This document shows, piece by piece, positions 26,817 to 34,995 of a stretch of 64,000 bases of DNA (the stretch's first letter is position 1; each line of letters begins with the position of its first letter). The notes under the pieces are model-generated. The model made no database searches, had not been told where the DNA came from, and saw only the letters and a program-made list of their open reading frames with translations. The stretch lies in contig NZ_CP007142.1 of NCBI RefSeq assembly GCF_000940805.1, positions 5,246,593-5,310,592 of the forward strand. Direction: 5' to 3'. A program made the translations under genes and the position numbers. Source of the stretch: Gynuella sunshinyii YC6258 (GTDB taxonomy: Bacteria; Pseudomonadota; Gammaproteobacteria; Pseudomonadales; Natronospirillaceae).

Positions 26817-28259
26817 ATGTCGATGCACGTAAAACAGGAAAACCGATCCTGGTTTGGATTGCTACTGGGACCGGTTGTGATGCTGATGATAATCATACTT
26901 CCGGCTCCGGCAGGTTTGTCGGAAGCCAGTTGGCTTACCATTGGTCTGACGTTCTGGATGGCATCCTGGTGGATTACCGAAGCGGTCCCGATTCCGGTCA
27001 CATCGTTCCTGCCTTTGGTGGTTGCACCGCTACTGCGAATTAATCACATTAATGCCGTGGCGGTTTCTTACGCGCATCCTTTGATCTTTTTGTTCATGGG
27101 CGGATTCATGTTGTCCATCGCCATGGAACGCTGGTCTTTGCACAAACGCATTGCGCTCAAAACCATGCTGCTAACAGGCAGCAAACCCAGCCAGCAGATC
27201 GCCGGTATCATGCTGGTGACGGCCTTTTTATCCATGTGGATGTCGAACACGGCCACTACGGTGATGATGCTGCCTATTGGCCTGTCCATTATTCAGATGA
27301 CACAGACAGACGAACAAACCGATGCCCCGTATAACAAAGCATTGCTGTTGAGTATCGCTTATGCCGCCTCCATCGGTGGTCTGGCGACATTGATCGGAAC
27401 ACCGCCAAATGCATTGATGGCCGCCTATTTAAATGAGAACTTTCACATCAAAATCAGTTTCGCCAGATGGATGCTGGTGGGCATCCCATTAACAGTATTG
27501 CTATTGTTCAGTACCTGGCTCTGGCTGACACAGATGTTTTATCAGGTGGACAAAAATGCCACCCGATGCTCCAAGGTGACGTTTCGTTTGCAGTTAAATG
27601 AGTTAGGCCCGGTAAAACGGGAGGAAACGGCAGTGTTGATTATTTTTGCCCTGACGGCACTGGCCTGGATGTTCCGGCCGCTCATTGCCAAGATAACCGG
27701 ATTGCCGCTGGATGATACGATTATTGCCATGCTCTCTGCCAGCCTGCTGTTTGCCTGTCCAATCGACAGGCATAACCGGCGTCTGCTCAAATGGAAGGAT
27801 GCAACCAAGGTTCCCTGGGGGGTTTTGTTGTTATTCGGCGGCGGATTAAGTCTGGCAGGTTTGATCAAATCATCCGGCCTGGCTGACTATATCGCCCTGC
27901 AGGTGGAAGCACTCGATGCCATGCCGTTGTGGTTAATGACGATTATCGTCGTAACCGTGATTGTGTTCCTGACTGAAATCACCAGCAACACTGCCACCGC
28001 TGCCGGCTTTTTACCACTGCTCGGCCCGATTGCCATGTCCATCAGCAATACTCCCATGACATTGGTTATTCCCGCCGCCATCGCTGCCAGTTGTGCGTTT
28101 ATGATGCCGGTGGCAACCCCTCCAAACGCGATTATTTTTTCTTCCGGTCAGTTACGCATTGCCGATATGGCCAAAACCGGGTTGATGCTGAATCTGATCG
28201 CCATCTTCTGGATCAGTCTACTGGGATTGACGCTGGTTCGGTGGGTATTGAACTTCTGA
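26817..28259 (+). CDS. SLC13/DASS-family Na+-coupled anion or dicarboxylate transporter
   Basis: The 480-residue membrane protein has about twelve hydrophobic segments. Its two SNT-like signatures are SNTATTVMMLPI near 141-152 and SNTATAAGFLPLLGP near 384-398, each in a re-entrant hairpin, with ATLIGTPPNALMAAYL and PVATPPNAIIFSSGQ following. These bind Na+ and the carboxylate in VcINDY-type proteins. It probably imports C4-dicarboxylates or related anions across the inner membrane. It is a single gene; the next gene downstream is convergent. Confidence 0.9.
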   Translation: MSMHVKQENRSWFGLLLGPVVMLMIIILPAPAGLSEASWLTIGLTFWMASWWITEAVPIPVTSFLPLVVAPLLRINHINAVAVSYAHPLIFLFMGGFMLSIAMERWSLHKRIALKTMLLTGSKPSQQIAGIMLVTAFLSMWMSNTATTVMMLPIGLSIIQMTQTDEQTDAPYNKALLLSIAYAASIGGLATLIGTPPNALMAAYLNENFHIKISFARWMLVGIPLTVLLLFSTWLWLTQMFYQVDKNATRCSKVTFRLQLNELGPVKREETAVLIIFALTALAWMFRPLIAKITGLPLDDTIIAMLSASLLFACPIDRHNRRLLKWKDATKVPWGVLLLFGGGLSLAGLIKSSGLADYIALQVEALDAMPLWLMTIIVVTVIVFLTEITSNTATAAGFLPLLGPIAMSISNTPMTLVIPAAIAASCAFMMPVATPPNAIIFSSGQLRIADMAKTGLMLNLIAIFWISLLGLTLVRWVLNF

Positions 28260-28367
28260 ACTTAGGGAACGGCATATTTATAATCATGATAATTGATTCA
28301 TGGCGTCGTTCATTTCGCACCGAAGTCAAAACAACCCGGCCAATCGTACTCTGAAAATTTCAACATC

Positions 28368-28796
28368 TCAGCGAATAAAAAACATAGCAGCATTGAACGT
28401 TAAGCCGAACAGCGGAATATTGGACAATGTGTACAGAACAAATCTGATTTCAATTCGATTACCGAGCACCTGGACCAGACTGTGTGCAATACGCAGACAC
28501 ACATATGCCCAGGCCAAATACAAATTAGCTCCACTGCCATTTCCAATAACCGCGAGGGAAATTGCCAGCGCGTAAAAGATGGTGGGCTGTTCCATCAGGT
28601 GATTGTAGTTATCGGCTTTCCATCGCACGGACGGTGGCAAAGCCGACATCTGCTGTCCTTTCGGTGCATTTGGGTCCGGTTTGATTCCAGCCTTGCGCAT
28701 GGCCGGCAGACGGGTGGCATACATCCAAACCCACATGACCATCGACCATGCCACCAACGCGATGACCGGTGCAATTATCTCAACACTTGTTTCCAT
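28368..28796 (-). CDS. MAPEG-family membrane protein
   Basis: The 142-residue protein has four membrane helices and the MAPEG features RWKADNYNHLMEQPTIFYALAI (Asn and Glu in helix 2) and LRIAHSLVQVLGNRIEIRFVLY. Eukaryotic relatives are glutathione transferases and leukotriene synthases; bacterial members are mostly uncharacterised. The ATG at 28796 is used, as the frame upstream of it has no membrane or family sequence. A NemR-like regulator gene starts 311 bp away on the opposite strand, which fits, but does not prove, a link to electrophile stress. Confidence 0.88.
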   Translation of the reverse strand: METSVEIIAPVIALVAWSMVMWVWMYATRLPAMRKAGIKPDPNAPKGQQMSALPPSVRWKADNYNHLMEQPTIFYALAISLAVIGNGSGANLYLAWAYVCLRIAHSLVQVLGNRIEIRFVLYTLSNIPLFGLTFNAAMFFIR

Positions 28797-29107
28797 TGTT
28801 TCAACCTGTTGCTGTGAATGTCGCCGATGATTATTGAACGGGCGGCTGAAAACCACAATGACACAGTTATTGCCAAACTCAATGCTGTCACTATGAGCGC
28901 CCGGTAAGCAATTGACGCAGGCACCACTTCCATTGGCTTGCCACCTGTGCATGATGAGATTCGGGGAATTCATACAACTTTGCCGGATTTTAACGTCGCA
29001 TTGCGGCGCAGATAATGATTTTCCGGTTCCTTGGGTGGACGGCCAGCCTGTCACAGAGATTTCTTTAAAAAAAAAATCACTAGACGACTGGTCTAATTTA
29101 AACTAGG
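28797..29107. other. Divergent intergenic region between MAPEG and nemR-like genes
   Basis: These 311 bases contain no supported gene. The part next to the regulator has a run of A residues (about 29068-29076) followed by the NemR-type operator annotated separately. The part next to the MAPEG gene shows no clear promoter. Confidence 0.5.
29081..29095. promoter_or_regulatory. NemR-type operator 1 (autoregulation)
   Basis: TAGACGACTGGTCTA has perfect arms TAGAC and GTCTA around five bases and ends 12 bp before the regulator's ATG. The TAGAC...GTCTA arms match the known NemR box. A near-identical copy lies before the DJ-1 gene. Confidence 0.85.
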
Positions 29108-29713
29108 ATGCGCGCCACTATGACGAAACATTCAAAAGACAGTCGCCAGCACATCCTTGAAGTTGCGCAGGAAATTATCAGTTGCAAAGGCTTCAGTGCC
29201 GTTGGTTTGAACGAAGTATTGAAAGCGGCGGAAGTCCCGAAAGGATCCTTCTATCATTATTTCGCATCCAAAGAAGCCTTCGGCGTTGCCATGCTGGAAG
29301 ATTACTTTGAGCAGTATCTGATCACCATGGAACAGATCCTGACTCGCAAGGATTATCCGGCGATTGATAATCTGATGCTGTACTGGCAGTACTGGTTGGA
29401 AACCCAGGGAAGTCAGGAAGCCTGTGGTACCCGTTGTCTGGTGGTTAAACTGGCAGCCGAGGTCAGCGATTTATCTGCTGCCATGCGCGCGGTATTACAT
29501 CAGGGCACGCAGAATATTATTGCCAGACTCGCAGACGCAATGGTTCGGGGCATTACGGAAGGCAGCCTGAAACTGGCACCGGATACCGCTTCGGCAACGG
29601 CAACAACCTTGTATCAACTGTGGCTCGGGGCGAGCCTGATGGCCAAAATCACGCAAAGCTCTGATCCGTTATACAGTGCCTTTGAGACAACCAAGGGGAT
29701 GTTGATCCCCTGA
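29108..29713 (+). CDS. nemR: NemR-like TetR-family repressor, electrophile-responsive
   Basis: The 201-residue protein has the TetR helix-turn-helix (GLNEVLKAAEVPKGSFYHYFASKEAFGVAML), almost the same as E. coli NemR. The C-terminal domain keeps the NemR landmarks: TRCLVVKLAAEVSDLS, with the Cys matching redox-active Cys106, and LWLGASLMAKIT, with the Lys matching Lys175. In E. coli NemR releases DNA on reaction with N-ethylmaleimide, methylglyoxal or hypochlorous acid. Operators at 29081 and 29765 suggest it represses itself and the DJ-1 enzyme next door. A second ATG at 29120 is also possible. nemA and gloA, partners in E. coli, are not here. Confidence 0.9.
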   Translation: MRATMTKHSKDSRQHILEVAQEIISCKGFSAVGLNEVLKAAEVPKGSFYHYFASKEAFGVAMLEDYFEQYLITMEQILTRKDYPAIDNLMLYWQYWLETQGSQEACGTRCLVVKLAAEVSDLSAAMRAVLHQGTQNIIARLADAMVRGITEGSLKLAPDTASATATTLYQLWLGASLMAKITQSSDPLYSAFETTKGMLIP

Positions 29714-29764
29714 CAATGCAATCACAATAGCAGGTAGATACCTGCATTTTTTATCACTGAAAAC

Positions 29765-29779
29765 TAGACGACCGGTCTA
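29765..29779. promoter_or_regulatory. NemR-type operator 2 (before the DJ-1/PfpI gene)
   Basis: TAGACGACCGGTCTA has the same arms as operator 1 and differs from it at one base. It ends 36 bp before the ATG of the DJ-1/PfpI gene, so the repressor should control that gene. Confidence 0.85.
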
Positions 29780-29815
29780 TTTTGAATCAACTTACAATTT
29801 CAGGAGCATTTCGAC

Positions 29816-30496
29816 ATGCAAATTTTAATGGTACTCACCTCTCACGACGAACTTGGTAACACCGGGCACAAAACCGGTTTCTGGCTGGAAGAGCTGGCAG
29901 CCCCTTATTATGTTTTCAAAGATGCCGGCGCCACCATCACTCTGGCTTCTCCAAAAGGTGGACAACCACCGCTGGATCCAAAAAGTCATGAACCGGAATC
30001 TCAGACCGATGAAACCCGTCGTTTTGAAGCAGATGCAGAAGCGGTTGCCGCTCTGGCTGCCACGAAAACACTCCAGGATATCAACATGAATGACTTCGAC
30101 GCGGTATTTTACCCAGGCGGTCACGGACCATTGTGGGATCTGGCCGAAGACAGCGCCTCTATCAGCCTGATTGAACAGTTCGCCGGTGCCGACAAGCCTG
30201 TTGCAGCAGTCTGTCATGCTCCAGGTGTGTTGCGCCATGTAAAAGGTAGCGATGGTCAGCCTCTGGTCAACGGCAAAACCGTTACCGGATTTACCAATAC
30301 CGAAGAAGCAGCGGTACAACTGACCGATGTAGTGCCATTTCTGGTGGAAGACATGCTGAAAGAAAACGGGGGTCATTACAGTAAAGGCGCTGACTGGATG
30401 CCCCATGTGGTAACCGATGGCAAACTGGTGACCGGTCAGAATCCGGCCTCTTCAGCGGATACTGCAAAAGCTTTGCTGGCATTACTGCAAGGCTGA
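29816..30496 (+). CDS. DJ-1/PfpI-family protein, Hsp31-like glyoxalase III or deglycase candidate
   Basis: The 226-residue protein has the DJ-1/PfpI fold, with the nucleophile elbow AVCHAPGVL (Cys133, His134), Glu25 in GFWLEE, and GGHGPLWDL at 101-109. Members of this Hsp31-like branch convert methylglyoxal to lactate without glutathione, and some are reported as deglycases. Control by a NemR-like repressor, which senses methylglyoxal and other electrophiles, fits the glyoxalase role. CAGGAGCATTTCGAC precedes the ATG, with AGGAG nine or ten bases away. A bidirectional terminator follows. Confidence 0.9.
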   Translation: MQILMVLTSHDELGNTGHKTGFWLEELAAPYYVFKDAGATITLASPKGGQPPLDPKSHEPESQTDETRRFEADAEAVAALAATKTLQDINMNDFDAVFYPGGHGPLWDLAEDSASISLIEQFAGADKPVAAVCHAPGVLRHVKGSDGQPLVNGKTVTGFTNTEEAAVQLTDVVPFLVEDMLKENGGHYSKGADWMPHVVTDGKLVTGQNPASSADTAKALLALLQG

Positions 30497-30512
30497 GAAA
30501 ACAGTTCGACAT

Positions 30513-30550
30513 AAAAAAACACCCGGCAGGTTGTCCTGTCGGGTGTTTTT
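30513..30550. terminator. Bidirectional intrinsic terminator
   Basis: A 12- to 14-bp stem formed by AAACACCCGGCAGG and CCTGTCGGGTGTTT (one G-T pair, loop TTGT) has an A-run on its left and a T-run on its right. It lies between the convergent DJ-1 and adhE genes and should serve both. Confidence 0.92.
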
Positions 30551-30583
30551 GTCTGCTGATATCAGTTATCGGCAGGTGCTGTC

Positions 30584-33271
30584 TCAGGCAGCGGGTTCTT
30601 CAGTTTTCTTAGACGCTGATTTGGAAACCACTTCCTTCACAGGCTGCACCACTGCTTTAGGCTGTCCGTAGAAGGCTGTTACATACAGGTCTTTGATTTC
30701 ACTGATCATCGGATAACGAGGGTTAGCCGGAGTACACTGATCATCAAACGCTTCCTCTGATAACAGATCCAGTTTTTCCATGAATTCCACTTCATTGACA
30801 CCAGCCGCCCGAATAGTTTTCGGTATGTTCAGCTCGGCTTTCAACTGATCAATCGCTGCAACCAACAGTTCCACTTTTTCATCGACACTGTTGCCACCCA
30901 GTTCAAGGTAATCAGCAATCCTGGCATAACGGGTTTTCGCCTGCGGGTATTTATACTGCGGGAAAGTCCCCTGTTTAACCGGAACATCAGTCGCGTTGTA
31001 TTTCACCACTTCGCTGATCAGCAGCGCATTGGCCAAACCATGGGGAACATGGAAATGCGCACCCAGTTTGTGAGCCATGGAGTGACAGACTCCCAGGAAT
31101 GCATTAGCAAATGCGATACCCGCCATCGTCGCTGCGTAGTGAACTTTTTCGCGCGCTTTGGGATCATCCTTACCATTTTTATAGGAGCTGGGCAGATATT
31201 TGAACAGCAACCGAATCGCTTCCAGCGCCTGACCATTGGTAAATTCGTTGGCAAACAGACTGACGTAAGCTTCCAGTGCATGGGTCAAGGCATCGACACC
31301 GCCGTAGGCAGTCAGACCCTGTGGCAGATTCATCACCAGATCAGGATCGATGATGGCCATATTGGGTGTCAGTTCATAGTCAGCGATTGGGTATTTCACA
31401 CCAGTCTTTTCATCAGTTACCACGGCAAACGGAGTTACCTCAGAACCGGTACCTGAAGTGGTCGGTATGGCAACCATCAGGGCTTTGATACCCATTTTCG
31501 GGAAGTGGTAAATACGCTTACGAATATCCATAAAACGCAACGCCAGATCTTCGAAACGAACTTCCGGATGCTCGTACATGACCCACATGATTTTGGCTGC
31601 GTCCATCGGTGAACCACCACCAAAGGCAACAATCACATCTGGTTTAAAGGCATTACATTTTTCCACGCCTTTGTTAACGGTACGCAGTGTTGGATCGGGT
31701 TCAACATCATAAAACACGTCGGTTTCAAGTCCCTGCGCATGCAGAGCATCAGTCACCTGCTCGGTATAACCCTGATTAAACAGGAACGGATCGGTGACCA
31801 CCAGCGCCCGCTTCTTACCTTTCAAATCGCTCAGTGCGACAGGCAATGCACCTTTACGGAAATAGATATCTTTGGGGATTTTATGCCACAACATATTTTC
31901 ACGCCGGCTCGCAACAGTTTTCACATTGATCAGGTGTTTAGGACCCACGTTTTCAGAAACGGAGTTACCACCCCAACTACCACAGCCTAATGTCAGTGAC
32001 GGTGCCAGTTTAAAGTTGTACAGATCACCAATGGCACCCTGCGAGGCTGGCATGTTGATCAGGATACGACCGGTTTTCAGACGACGACCAAACTCTTCGA
32101 TACGTTCACGGTTGTGATCCTGATCGGTATACAATACAGACGTATGACCCATACCACCCAGTTCAACCAGTGCAACGGCTTTGTCCAGCGCCTCGTCAAA
32201 ATCTTTGGCCCGATACATCGCCAGAGTTGGGGAAAGTTTTTCATGAGCGAAAGGCTCATCGAGATCAATCGCGTCACACTCGGCAATGATCACTTTGGCT
32301 TCTTTCGGTACTTCAACACCACCGATGGCAGCCACTTTGTAAGCAGGCTGTCCAACAATGGCCGGGTTCATTGAACCGTTGACGATAACCTGTTCACCCA
32401 CTTTCTTTTTCTGCTCGGCAGACAGGACATAAGCGCCACGGGCTTGAAATTCAGCTTTAACCTGATCATAAACGCTGTCAACCACAACGACAGACTGTTC
32501 GGAGGCACAAATGACACCATTATCAAATGTCTTACTCATCAGTACTGAGCTAACAGCCTGCTTGATGTGTGCAGACTCATCGATAACCGCCGGGGTATTA
32601 CCAGCACCCACACCAATAGCAGGTTTACCGGAAGAATATGCTGCCCGTACCATGCCTGGACCACCAGTAGCCAGAATCATGTTAATGTCAGGATGGCGCA
32701 TCAGGTGCTGGCTCAGATCCACGGTTGGCTCTTCAATACAAGCAATGATGTCTTTAGGGGCACCGGCTGCAATGGCTGCATCCATCACAATTTTTGCGGC
32801 CAGAGCGGTACATTTTTTCGCTCTTGGGTGGGGGGAAAAGACAATACCATTACGGGTTTTCAGGGCCAGCAATGATTTGAAGATCGCTGTGGATGTCGGG
32901 TTGGTAGTCGGTACCACACCGGCAAGAATACCAACAGGCTCGGCCACTTTCATAATGCCGTAGGCGGTATCTTCTTCGAGAATTCCACAGGTTTTATCGT
33001 CTTTGTATTTGTTGTAAATAATTTCAGAAGCGAAATGGTTTTTGATCGCCTTATCTTCGGCAATACCCATTCCGGTTTCTTCTACCGCCATTTTAGCAAG
33101 ACTGATACGCGCATTATTAGCGGCCAGTGCAGCCTGACGAAAAATTTCATCAACCTGCGCCTGAGTGAAACGGGCATACGCCCTTTGAGCAACTTTTACC
33201 CTTTCGATCAGAGCATCTAAACTCGCCAGGCTTTTGTCTGGATTGGATGCTTCAACTTTTTTATTGGCCAT
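30584..33271 (-). CDS. adhE: Bifunctional acetaldehyde-CoA / alcohol dehydrogenase AdhE
   Basis: The 895-residue fusion has an N-terminal CoA-acylating aldehyde dehydrogenase (catalytic Cys255 in DNGVICASEQ; NAD-binding VGAGNTP at 221-227) and a C-terminal iron-dependent alcohol dehydrogenase (GGGSPMD near 550; iron ligands in HSMAHKLGAHFHVPHG near 727-742). It reduces acetyl-CoA to ethanol and recycles NADH in fermentation, in cytoplasmic filaments called spirosomes. Full length matches the family. AGGAGG precedes the ATG. A possible FNR/Anr site lies about 100 bp upstream, and pflA follows upstream on the same strand, so anaerobic induction is likely. Confidence 0.97.
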   Translation of the reverse strand: MANKKVEASNPDKSLASLDALIERVKVAQRAYARFTQAQVDEIFRQAALAANNARISLAKMAVEETGMGIAEDKAIKNHFASEIIYNKYKDDKTCGILEEDTAYGIMKVAEPVGILAGVVPTTNPTSTAIFKSLLALKTRNGIVFSPHPRAKKCTALAAKIVMDAAIAAGAPKDIIACIEEPTVDLSQHLMRHPDINMILATGGPGMVRAAYSSGKPAIGVGAGNTPAVIDESAHIKQAVSSVLMSKTFDNGVICASEQSVVVVDSVYDQVKAEFQARGAYVLSAEQKKKVGEQVIVNGSMNPAIVGQPAYKVAAIGGVEVPKEAKVIIAECDAIDLDEPFAHEKLSPTLAMYRAKDFDEALDKAVALVELGGMGHTSVLYTDQDHNRERIEEFGRRLKTGRILINMPASQGAIGDLYNFKLAPSLTLGCGSWGGNSVSENVGPKHLINVKTVASRRENMLWHKIPKDIYFRKGALPVALSDLKGKKRALVVTDPFLFNQGYTEQVTDALHAQGLETDVFYDVEPDPTLRTVNKGVEKCNAFKPDVIVAFGGGSPMDAAKIMWVMYEHPEVRFEDLALRFMDIRKRIYHFPKMGIKALMVAIPTTSGTGSEVTPFAVVTDEKTGVKYPIADYELTPNMAIIDPDLVMNLPQGLTAYGGVDALTHALEAYVSLFANEFTNGQALEAIRLLFKYLPSSYKNGKDDPKAREKVHYAATMAGIAFANAFLGVCHSMAHKLGAHFHVPHGLANALLISEVVKYNATDVPVKQGTFPQYKYPQAKTRYARIADYLELGGNSVDEKVELLVAAIDQLKAELNIPKTIRAAGVNEVEFMEKLDLLSEEAFDDQCTPANPRYPMISEIKDLYVTAFYGQPKAVVQPVKEVVSKSASKKTEEPAA

Positions 33272-33613
33272 TTTCAGGGCCTCCTATAACTACCAAGAAA
33301 GTCATTTTCATTGATAATCAGCAACAATGAATTGCCATTAAATGTAGAGGTATCAGCATTTTTCCTATTGACTCAGATCATGTTGAATTCACGGAACAAT
33401 TAATTATTTTCATAAAATAATTGTGATTCAAAATTCATAGAAACAGGGATAAAAAATCAGGACATAAACAACACATCCGATGCTTTTTTAAAGACCGGAA
33501 AATTCACCTTTAACTGTTTTTTGTATTTATTTTTGGATGGGTGTTTGTGAGGATTTCAGGTACAGATTATTTCTGTACTAACTATCTATCAGACAGCAAT
33601 CATATAGACGATA
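33272..33613. other. Intergenic region between pflA and adhE
   Basis: These 342 AT-rich bases contain the adhE leader. A perfect palindrome GTACAGA-TTATT-TCTGTAC lies at 33560-33578, just past the pflA stop; it has no T-run and may be an operator or stem. A weak FNR-like site is annotated separately. No gene is seen. Confidence 0.5.
33368..33381 (-). promoter_or_regulatory. Possible FNR/Anr site upstream of adhE
   Basis: TTGACTCAGATCAT matches the FNR consensus TTGAT-N4-ATCAA at eight of ten fixed positions, and lies 97 bp before the adhE start. adhE genes are commonly induced without oxygen. The match is imperfect and no promoter was resolved. Confidence 0.4.
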
Positions 33614-34408
33614 TTAATATTCTCCTGTCGCAAGACCATAACTGTTAAAAACAGCACTGATACGTTTCATGGTTTCAGATGAAGGAGGCGTTATGTCACT
33701 CAATGCATACTCCTCACCCATTTCTTTCCATTTGTGTTCACCCAATTGATGAAACGGCAATAATTCCACTTTTTCCACATTGCCCAACTGGGCCACAAAA
33801 CGAGCTAATTCATCGGCATCATCGAGATCATCGGAATACCCCGGCACCACGACATAACGAATCCACAATTTCTTCTCGCGTTCGGCCAGATAACGGGCAA
33901 ATTTTAGGGCGTACTGATTGGAAACCCCAACCAGGGTTTTGTGACGCTCCGGATTAATCTGTTTGATGTCCAGCATGACCAGATCAGTAAAGCTGAGCAG
34001 CGCATCAAGGGTGTCATCGTAATGAACGGCATAACCGTTGGTATCCAGACAGGTATGAAAACCCAGGTGTTTAAGGCTCTTGAACAGACGATACACAAAC
34101 TGCGCCTGCAGTAATGGCTCGCCACCGGTGACCGTCACACCGCCTTCAGACATCTCCATAAATGGTTGATAGGGGATGATTTCCTCCACCAGCTCACCGA
34201 CTGAACGCAGCTCTCCGGCATTCAAATCCCAGGTATCACGGTTATGACAATACAGACAGCGGTAGAGGCACCCCTGTAGAAACACCACAAAGCGGGTTCC
34301 GGGACCATCGACGGTACCAAAGGAATCGGTGGAATGAACACGGCCAAGCATATGGTCGGCATCCATTTCATCTCCCGCAACGGGAATCAGGTTTTCAAGT
34401 CTGGTCAT
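33614..34408 (-). CDS. pflA: Pyruvate formate-lyase activating enzyme PflA (radical SAM)
   Basis: The 264-residue protein has the radical SAM cluster motif CLYRCLYC (Cys47, Cys51, Cys54), HSTDSFGTVDGPGTRF before it and the GGEP-like VTGGEPLLQ after. It would install the glycyl radical on pyruvate formate-lyase. The ATG at 34408 has AGGAG five bases upstream; a GTG 24 bases earlier lies before that site. The usual partner pflB is not next to it and is not in the window, so the substrate enzyme must lie elsewhere or be another glycyl-radical enzyme. adhE lies downstream on the same strand, consistent with mixed-acid fermentation. Confidence 0.93.
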   Translation of the reverse strand: MTRLENLIPVAGDEMDADHMLGRVHSTDSFGTVDGPGTRFVVFLQGCLYRCLYCHNRDTWDLNAGELRSVGELVEEIIPYQPFMEMSEGGVTVTGGEPLLQAQFVYRLFKSLKHLGFHTCLDTNGYAVHYDDTLDALLSFTDLVMLDIKQINPERHKTLVGVSNQYALKFARYLAEREKKLWIRYVVVPGYSDDLDDADELARFVAQLGNVEKVELLPFHQLGEHKWKEMGEEYALSDITPPSSETMKRISAVFNSYGLATGEY

Positions 34409-34706
34409 AAATACTCCTATATTGCCTGTCACTATAGCAGCTTTGTCCTTATCGAAATTGCCTCAGGTCAGTCCGTTAAAATGTAGGCAAGCACTGAGGA
34501 ACTAAGGGTATCGGCGTTTACTGCAACACAGTATTTCCAATCCAGCAACATGGAAATTCTGCTATCGCCGACAGCGGATACATCCAGCCATCATTATTGA
34601 CTGCGAAAGCCACTCCATCAGGATTGTATTTCTTTTATTCAACCTTATGTTAGCCGCCAGCAATCATTGCTATCTCAACAACCATCTCAACCACCAGGAA
34701 CGTCAC

Positions 34707-34928
34707 ATGCCTTACGTCAACATCAAAATCACCAAAGAAGGTGCCACAGCAGAACAAAAAGCAGAGTTGATTTCCGGAGTCACACAATTGTTACGGGATG
34801 TTCTCAATAAAAACCCTGCCACGACCGTCGTCGTGATTGACGAAGTGGAAACGGACAACTGGGGTATCGGTGGGGAAACGGTGACCGTCCTCAGACAACA
34901 GGCAGCACTGAAACAGCAGGATCAATGA
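34707..34928 (+). CDS. 4-oxalocrotonate tautomerase-family protein
   Basis: The 73-residue protein begins MPYVNIKIT, so removal of Met gives the catalytic N-terminal proline of the family. EQKAELISGVTQLLRDVLNKNPATTVVVIDEV follows the usual tautomerase pattern. The ATG at 34707 is fixed by the proline and by AGGAA seven bases upstream; the 20 upstream in-frame residues are not family-like. Such enzymes shift keto-enol bonds in aromatic breakdown or unknown substrates. It is a lone gene, with 298 bases before it that hold no supported gene. Confidence 0.92.
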   Translation: MPYVNIKITKEGATAEQKAELISGVTQLLRDVLNKNPATTVVVIDEVETDNWGIGGETVTVLRQQAALKQQDQ

Positions 34929-34995
34929 CCTGCCCGACAGTCTCACACTTTCCGCAGACCGCCGGGGTAACACGGCATGGAAAATCAACCGCCGA

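Noticed and set aside
28272-28300. Fur-like AT-rich sequence TATAATCATGATAATTG
   Set aside because: It lies between the stops of convergent genes (SLC13 and MAPEG), where an operator would control nothing.
33560-33578. LexA (SOS) box
   Set aside because: The palindrome has ACAG then CTGT, the reverse of the CTGT-N8-ACAG order, and spacing is seven.
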